A stretch of DNA of 64,000 nucleotides from Photobacterium salinisoli. Its GTDB lineage: Bacteria > Pseudomonadota > Gammaproteobacteria > Enterobacterales > Vibrionaceae. The DNA lies in the NCBI RefSeq assembly GCF_003614885.1, contig NZ_QZMS01000007.1, positions 1,860,001 to 1,924,000 of the forward strand, read 5' to 3'. A model generated the notes under the pieces. The model was not told the DNA's origin. It worked only from the letters and a program-made list of their open reading frames with translations, and made no database searches. A program made the position numbers and the translations under genes. This document shows positions 59,317 to 64,000 of the stretch, in pieces. Each line of letters starts with the position of its first letter. Position 1 is the stretch's first letter.

Positions 59317-59904
59317 TTAGTGGCTATGCGTCTGGTACAAGTCGTTGGCGATTGCGCCCATCATGCGCTCACCGTTGTTTACTAGCTTCTGTATCAGCCT
59401 TTGCTCTTCACCCAACGTGTTGGCCATCGCAATGATTGCTCGCTGCTTGGCAAGTGGCGGAACAACTACTGGGGCATCTTCCAGCACACTGCGGCGAATA
59501 CTTTTTGTTAAGGTGCCTTCAGCATTCTGCTCAAAATATCGCTGAGCCGGTACCTGATTCAGTAGCCAAACCATAAATTCAGGCAGGATTTCTTTCTTCT
59601 TCAGGCTGATTACAAAAAAATGTGGTGCGGCAACGGCCTGTTTACCTGTGGTGGCCAATAACTGATCCACCTGTACGGCGTAGTTATGGCTGCCACGTGC
59701 GGCCACTAAAATATCACCTGTAGTGAGGTAGTCGGGTTCGCGCTTGCCGGGAAGCGTGGTTTCCAAACAGTCTGACCAGCGAATCCCTTCGGTTAGCGAG
59801 ACATCCTTCATCTGAACCGCGACCACGGCAGAGCCTGGCACTTCAGGAATTTTGCCCCGAAATGGATAGCCTGCATTGATGGTTGCAATCTGTTTGAGCT
59901 TCAA
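59317..59904 (-). CDS. Half-size HsdS-like protein (single target recognition domain)
   Basis: 195 residues from a TTG at 59904 (no in-frame ATG upstream before a stop; AGGTGA precedes). One TRD-like domain (IATINAGYPFRGKIPEVPGS) ends with APVVVPPLAKQRAIIAMANTLGEEQRL, the start of the HsdS spacer helix, and then stops. Either a real single-TRD companion subunit, as seen upstream of hsdM in some type I loci, or a shortened hsdS. It is the first gene of the leftward operon. Confidence 0.75.
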   Translation of the reverse strand: MKLKQIATINAGYPFRGKIPEVPGSAVVAVQMKDVSLTEGIRWSDCLETTLPGKREPDYLTTGDILVAARGSHNYAVQVDQLLATTGKQAVAAPHFFVISLKKKEILPEFMVWLLNQVPAQRYFEQNAEGTLTKSIRRSVLEDAPVVVPPLAKQRAIIAMANTLGEEQRLIQKLVNNGERMMGAIANDLYQTHSH

Positions 59905-59926
59905 ACCTTCACCTGTTCATAGTCAA

Positions 59927-60070
59927 TGATGCAGAAATATTCTGTTGATCCTGGTTAAATGTCAAGCTAAAGTTGTTTCATCGCCTTTGATGCAAATAAA
60001 CCTATCGAGGGCTTTTTGTTGATTATATGAAATACGTCATAGGTAATGATGCAAAAAAAACTATCAAGGG
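59927..60070. repeat. Direct repeats upstream of and overlapping the recombinase start
   Basis: TGATGCA recurs at 59927, 59988 and 60047, about 60 bases apart. The last two extend to 24 bases (59988-60011 and 60047-60070) with 21 of 24 identical; the second copy overlaps the recombinase start codon. Candidate recombinase-binding, attachment or autoregulatory sites. Confidence 0.65.
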
Positions 60071-61434
60071 TGTATAGGGTGCGATTCAATGTGGGTTCCT
60101 TACCAGTGTTCTCGGGTGAGACTGGCCATCAGGGGATAAGAGTCATTGAATACCGGAAAGATCATTGGGTAGATAATTTCCCTCTCATTTGGTCGCATGA
60201 ACGCCAGTTTGATGCTCTGGAAATGAATTTATTCCTGGAGCACCGTTACAAGGGGCTGTATCGCGCTCCTAAACGAGCTGCTAGATCGAACCCATTGGGT
60301 GGTGTCTCTCTCAAGACGATGCAATCAATAGCAAACTCGCTGTGTATTTTTCTGAGTTGGCTCGCAGAGGAAAACGTTGATTGGCGCCAGGTTACTGCTC
60401 AGGCATCGACACAGCGTGCCAAGTATTGGCTCCCTGTTTATCGGTTTAGAAAATTTCTAATCGATTTGATCCAGGCAAAATCTTTAGGCCGCGATAGCGC
60501 CAATTTGTATATGACGCATGTTAGACAATTTTACGAGTGGGCTCGTCGTAGAGGGACTATAGAAAAGCTGCCTTTTGAATATCAGCAGTTACATATTAAA
60601 CGCAGCAGCGATCACTCAGATATTAACTCGATATTTTCTATGGCTCATCGTTCATCTGAAATAACCGTTCACACATCCGATCTAACGATACCGAGAAAAT
60701 ACCGACAGAAATCACTACCTAGTGACCAATTGTCTCCATATACCACTGAAGAGCTTAGCGCTCTATATTGCACTCAATACATCAAGTTTCCTGCAAGACG
60801 CCTGTGGATAGATCTAGCCCTTTTCACTGGTATGAGGGCTTTTGAAATTGCTCAGTTTTTGGATGTTCACGCAGTCGATCCATCAATAAGTGACGTAGCT
60901 TCATATCATGCAAACATCACAGGTAAGGGGAATAAAGAACGCCAGATACTAATACCGCGTACACTAATGCAACGATTGTGGCATTACAAAAATTGTGATG
61001 AACGAATGCGTAGAGTTATGAAGTGGGAAGTGAAGAATGGAACGAATAGCGATAGGCCACTATTCATTAATCGTTCTGGATTAGGGATTTCTGAAAAGTC
61101 CGTTAGTAATACCGTCATCATTGCTCGCAAAGAGTTGTCGCTTGCTGGTATCGCTCTGGAGCGAAGCTTTCATGACTTACGGTCAACATATGCAACCAAC
61201 CTTGCCAAGTACATGCTCGACAAAGGCTTAGAGCCTGGGTTCATCGAGTTTAAATTGATGGCGTTACTTGGTCATTCAAACTTCTCAACAACACGGAAGT
61301 ATTTAAACTTCGCTCGTGCAGTGACCTTTGATAGTGAAATGAAAGGTTGGTCAGACACAATATTCGACGGCATCGATGTGCGGCTTGTTGGCGATTATCA
61401 GCACTTGCTAGGGAGGGATGATGACCAATCCTAG
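60046..61434 (+). CDS. Tyrosine recombinase/integrase, GmtY-like
   Basis: 462 residues. All catalytic residues are visible: R264 in TGMRAFEIAQF, K294 in GKGNKER, H376 and R379 in HDLRSTYATN, H410 in LLGHSNFSTTRKYL and the nucleophile Y419. An N-terminal core-binding domain covers about 85-175. The stop overlaps the next gene by 14 bases, so the two are co-translated. The pairing with a huge second protein suggests a recombinase-led trio such as Gamma-Mobile-Trio (GmtY first); that name is an inference from architecture only. Oriented away from ssrA, towards the presumed right end of the island. Confidence 0.9.
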   Translation: MMQKKLSRVYRVRFNVGSLPVFSGETGHQGIRVIEYRKDHWVDNFPLIWSHERQFDALEMNLFLEHRYKGLYRAPKRAARSNPLGGVSLKTMQSIANSLCIFLSWLAEENVDWRQVTAQASTQRAKYWLPVYRFRKFLIDLIQAKSLGRDSANLYMTHVRQFYEWARRRGTIEKLPFEYQQLHIKRSSDHSDINSIFSMAHRSSEITVHTSDLTIPRKYRQKSLPSDQLSPYTTEELSALYCTQYIKFPARRLWIDLALFTGMRAFEIAQFLDVHAVDPSISDVASYHANITGKGNKERQILIPRTLMQRLWHYKNCDERMRRVMKWEVKNGTNSDRPLFINRSGLGISEKSVSNTVIIARKELSLAGIALERSFHDLRSTYATNLAKYMLDKGLEPGFIEFKLMALLGHSNFSTTRKYLNFARAVTFDSEMKGWSDTIFDGIDVRLVGDYQHLLGRDDDQS

Positions 61435-64000
61435 ACAAAGGCTTTGCGATATATCTCCTGCGTTAGAACAGGAGTTTATGGAGCTTCACTACAAAATCGA
61501 AAATGGCTCGATTAAGGCCAGCAAGGTTACAGTGAAAGGTTATCGTAATGGCCTTTTACAAGGAATAAAGGCCTGGCCTGAAGTGAGTGCTGATCACCTT
61601 GCTCATCTTCAAAATCATGGAGTGAAGTCACTCAGAGATCAAAAATATTGGCTTCATTTAGAAATCGCTGCATTTAGCAATTTGGAAAAGCAGAAGGCCG
61701 TTGCATTCACTCGGTCATTGGACTTCCTATATAGGCTTACTCATCCAGAAAACTACACAGGAAAACCAACCTTTGTTGCGGTTCATGGATCCTTGGTTGG
61801 TTTATTAGATATCTATCTGAAATCTGAGCTGCTTGGAGATTCAGTAAGAAGCGCAATAACGAAATTTGTTGACTCAGAAGCTTTATCTAAGGCTACTAAA
61901 GTAGCGGTTGTACAACAAGTTGTGAGCATCATTAAAGCGTTAGCATCTGATGAGAACTCTGATGTTATGGTGCTTCTAGAATCTGTGCTCGATGAGGGTC
62001 ATCTGATCGAAGCAGGTATTAAGAAGCACAGGGTAATGCCTGTTAGATCACAGCTAAGGGCTTTTATTGAGGTTGTATATCCTGATCTTTTCTATAGACA
62101 AAAGCTGTTGATTGGCGGAAGGAGCCTGGATGTCACTGAACTCCATGCTACATCAAGAATTGCATTGATGCAGATAAAAGCACTTGTTGGAAATACTTAC
62201 TATTCAGGCGAGTATGGGCATAGTTCGGGTGGGATTAAGGGGCGGCTATCATGCGCCATAAGAACAATTCTGAGATTTGTTAAGAAAGACGAATATTTTA
62301 AAAAGCTATTTATGGAAGTTGGCCTAGATGCTTTGGCTGCGAACGACTATCGCCCACTAAAAGATATTTTTCAATACTACAAGCAGTATGAGGCGACTTC
62401 GGTTGCAAATCTATACGAGCACTACTCTGGGGTGGAAGTTAGTCAGCGAATATTATTTCAAGATATTTTATGCTTTGAAAATGAGGGGGCAGGGAAAGTT
62501 AAAACCCTTGATATATCTTACATATCTGAAATTTGTTCAAAGCTTAGAGAAGATATCGTTCGTATTCATGAAGAAGAAACCGAACTTATTGGTCAGAAAA
62601 ACTATGGGGCTGAAACCCTTCATGCCCGCTTCTCAAAACTAGTCAAAGTGTTTTCAAGCTATTGTAATAGGGGTGCGATAAAAGGTCTTGGTCTGAGCCT
62701 GCTATCTGCGAACGACGGTAATATTCAGCTTGATATTTTGTCCAGAATACAAGCGGATGTACTTACAAAATCCGTCTCAAGACGAACAGCTGAAGGTTAT
62801 ATTTCCGCTATCAGATGGCTTTGCGGAATAACTGGACAGAAATTTATTAATGCATATCGGGTAACTAGCAATAGGCATGCTGTGCATGCTTCGAGAATGA
62901 AAAGTTGTGATACATATACGTTGGATGAAGTACGGGAGCTAACGTTTCATATAGAAAAAGGAATTTTAAAGAATGACTGGCCATTGCAGGATAAGCTGGC
63001 CATGTATTTTGCAAGAATACAAATTAAGACGTGCTGGAATACATCTTCAATAGCTAAAATCGAGTGTTCGGATATTCAGCAAGTTGACATACCAACAAGC
63101 AATCGACCTATAACAATGCTTGTTCAAAAGCCCCGTAAAAGCTATCAGACAGACCATTTTAACTTTGACTATAAGTCATCACGATCCGCTATTCATGATT
63201 TTCTAACGGTACGGGATACCTTAACAAGAACTACCAGGAGCAAGTATGCTGGATATGATAATTCAAGATTCCTATTTATTTATGAAGAGCTAGACCAACT
63301 TAAGACGATAAATTACAACGGTATTGTAGCCAGGATAGCCACGATTCTTATGGGGCTTGGGTGCTCGATAAAATATAACTCCGTAAAGCTTAGAAAAACT
63401 GGTTCTAATGAGGTCTATCGCCAGCTTTCAAAAGATTTCAGGAGATATAAAGATGCCTTTAAACATACATACCCTACCTTTATAAAAAACTATCAACGAG
63501 TCAATGAAGCATCTTCAAAAGCGACCCTTAGTGATGCAGCCAAAATTATGGAGCAGTATTTCAGTGGTAAGGAGCTATCGACTGAGATCAAAATTGTTAC
63601 TGAATACGAATATGGCACTCAACTAACCCCGGTAGGAGGATGTAACGCGGAGAAAGGCTCTAAAGAAGCGCACTATTATGCAAAGCAAAACAGGTTATTA
63701 GCGTCTAATAAAATCGACAGATGCGGTGATTTTATGGCGTGCATATGGTGTAAACACTACAGGGTTGTAGCTGATGCCGATCATGTCTGGCAATTGCTGT
63801 CTTTCAAAGATTATGTCCTAGGTGATATGCAGGGGGCTATCGCGCATTTTTCCGATGTTAGCCTGCAAAAGCAGGCTCATCGCGCTTTATCTGAAAGAGT
63901 TGATGTGATCATATCTAGGCTAAAAATTACAAATTCTGATCAGGTTAGTTTGGGGCGGACATTGTTTAAAAATAACGGTCTGCATCCAATCTGGAACTTT
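61421..64000 (+). CDS. Large recombinase-associated protein, GmtZ-like candidate (partial, runs off window)
   Basis: Open from ATG 61421 (GGAGG at 61412-61416) to the last base: 860 codons without a stop. Residues about 470-500 (VSRRTAEGYISAIRWLCGIT) look like a recombinase core-binding domain. KTCWNTSSIAKIECSDI (536-552) and LRKTGSNEVYR (657-667) resemble degenerate box I and box II of tyrosine recombinases, without a complete Arg-Lys-His-Tyr set. C741, C768, C774 and C777 form a likely zinc ribbon. I recognise no named family with certainty. Overlap with the preceding recombinase shows they work together. AT-rich. Confidence 0.75.
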   Translation, partial: MTNPRQRLCDISPALEQEFMELHYKIENGSIKASKVTVKGYRNGLLQGIKAWPEVSADHLAHLQNHGVKSLRDQKYWLHLEIAAFSNLEKQKAVAFTRSLDFLYRLTHPENYTGKPTFVAVHGSLVGLLDIYLKSELLGDSVRSAITKFVDSEALSKATKVAVVQQVVSIIKALASDENSDVMVLLESVLDEGHLIEAGIKKHRVMPVRSQLRAFIEVVYPDLFYRQKLLIGGRSLDVTELHATSRIALMQIKALVGNTYYSGEYGHSSGGIKGRLSCAIRTILRFVKKDEYFKKLFMEVGLDALAANDYRPLKDIFQYYKQYEATSVANLYEHYSGVEVSQRILFQDILCFENEGAGKVKTLDISYISEICSKLREDIVRIHEEETELIGQKNYGAETLHARFSKLVKVFSSYCNRGAIKGLGLSLLSANDGNIQLDILSRIQADVLTKSVSRRTAEGYISAIRWLCGITGQKFINAYRVTSNRHAVHASRMKSCDTYTLDEVRELTFHIEKGILKNDWPLQDKLAMYFARIQIKTCWNTSSIAKIECSDIQQVDIPTSNRPITMLVQKPRKSYQTDHFNFDYKSSRSAIHDFLTVRDTLTRTTRSKYAGYDNSRFLFIYEELDQLKTINYNGIVARIATILMGLGCSIKYNSVKLRKTGSNEVYRQLSKDFRRYKDAFKHTYPTFIKNYQRVNEASSKATLSDAAKIMEQYFSGKELSTEIKIVTEYEYGTQLTPVGGCNAEKGSKEAHYYAKQNRLLASNKIDRCGDFMACIWCKHYRVVADADHVWQLLSFKDYVLGDMQGAIAHFSDVSLQKQAHRALSERVDVIISRLKITNSDQVSLGRTLFKNNGLHPIWNF

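Larger units (their letters stand above)
40297..64000. mobile_element. Genomic island at ssrA carrying defence genes (right end outside window)
   Basis: Everything after the ssrA 3' end is accessory: restriction, helicase, reverse transcriptase and recombinase genes, several noticeably AT-rich, with a broken hsdM among them. Insertion at ssrA is inferred from the abrupt switch at its 3' end. I find no second copy of the ssrA 3' end up to 64000, so the other attachment site must lie beyond. Recombinase genes at the right-hand side point outward. Confidence 0.8.

Noticed and set aside
62388..62642. 84-codon frame inside the large recombinase-associated gene
   Set aside because: It lies in another frame of a continuous 860-codon reading frame and has no independent signals.

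Overview
The window reads as a chromosomal segment of a gammaproteobacterium, most likely a member of the Vibrionaceae (Photobacterium/Grimontia/Vibrio type). This rests on recognisable protein families and gene order: an OxyR/AhpC pair, a pst-phoU/ppk-ppx/phoBR block, sbcCD-rdgC, grpE-dnaK-dnaJ, nadK-recN-bamE, rnfH-ratA-smpB-ssrA, and a tmRNA tag ANDENYALAA. Species cannot be fixed from the sequence alone.

Positions 1-40300 are core genome. At the left edge a truncated OxyR-type regulator faces a 2-Cys peroxiredoxin gene, followed by cutC and a class PPK2 polyphosphate kinase. From 3.2 to 16.5 kb lies a phosphate/polyphosphate block: pstC-pstA-pstB-phoU with a PHO box, a GcvR-like gene, ppk1-ppx, then phoB-phoR-pstS with a second PHO box. 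Next come the recombination genes sbcD-sbcC and rdgC, an NfeD/QmcA membrane pair, the tRNA hydroxylase trhP with a YfhL-type ferredoxin and a 57-residue membrane protein, mepA, a minor-pilin cluster (fimT-pilW-pilX-pilV, with pilE divergent), the heat-shock genes grpE, dnaK and dnaJ with sigma-32-like promoters, nadK, recN with two LexA boxes, bamE, rnfH-ratA, smpB and ssrA.

From the 3' end of ssrA (about 40300) to the window end is an accessory island, presumably inserted at ssrA. It is visibly AT-richer in several genes and is dominated by DNA-processing and probable anti-phage functions. It holds a CoiA-like gene, a UPF1-like SF1 helicase, a promoter-bearing but truncated hsdM remnant, an HNH nuclease and an XRE regulator. 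A long leftward operon follows: half-size hsdS, hsdM, hsdS, a reverse transcriptase-nitrilase fusion (DRT type 1-like), hsdR, a YgjP-type metallopeptidase, and an SF2 helicase with a C-terminal PD-(D/E)xK-like region. At the right end a complete tyrosine recombinase overlaps a very large second protein (at least 860 residues, cut by the window) that looks like a degenerate recombinase with a Cys4 zinc-binding tail. This pair resembles the start of a Gamma-Mobile-Trio (GmtY-GmtZ-GmtX) module, which would explain how the defence cargo moves.

The most notable item is the composite defence operon: a reverse transcriptase-nitrilase placed between hsdS and hsdR of a type I restriction-modification system and apparently co-transcribed with it and a helicase-nuclease.
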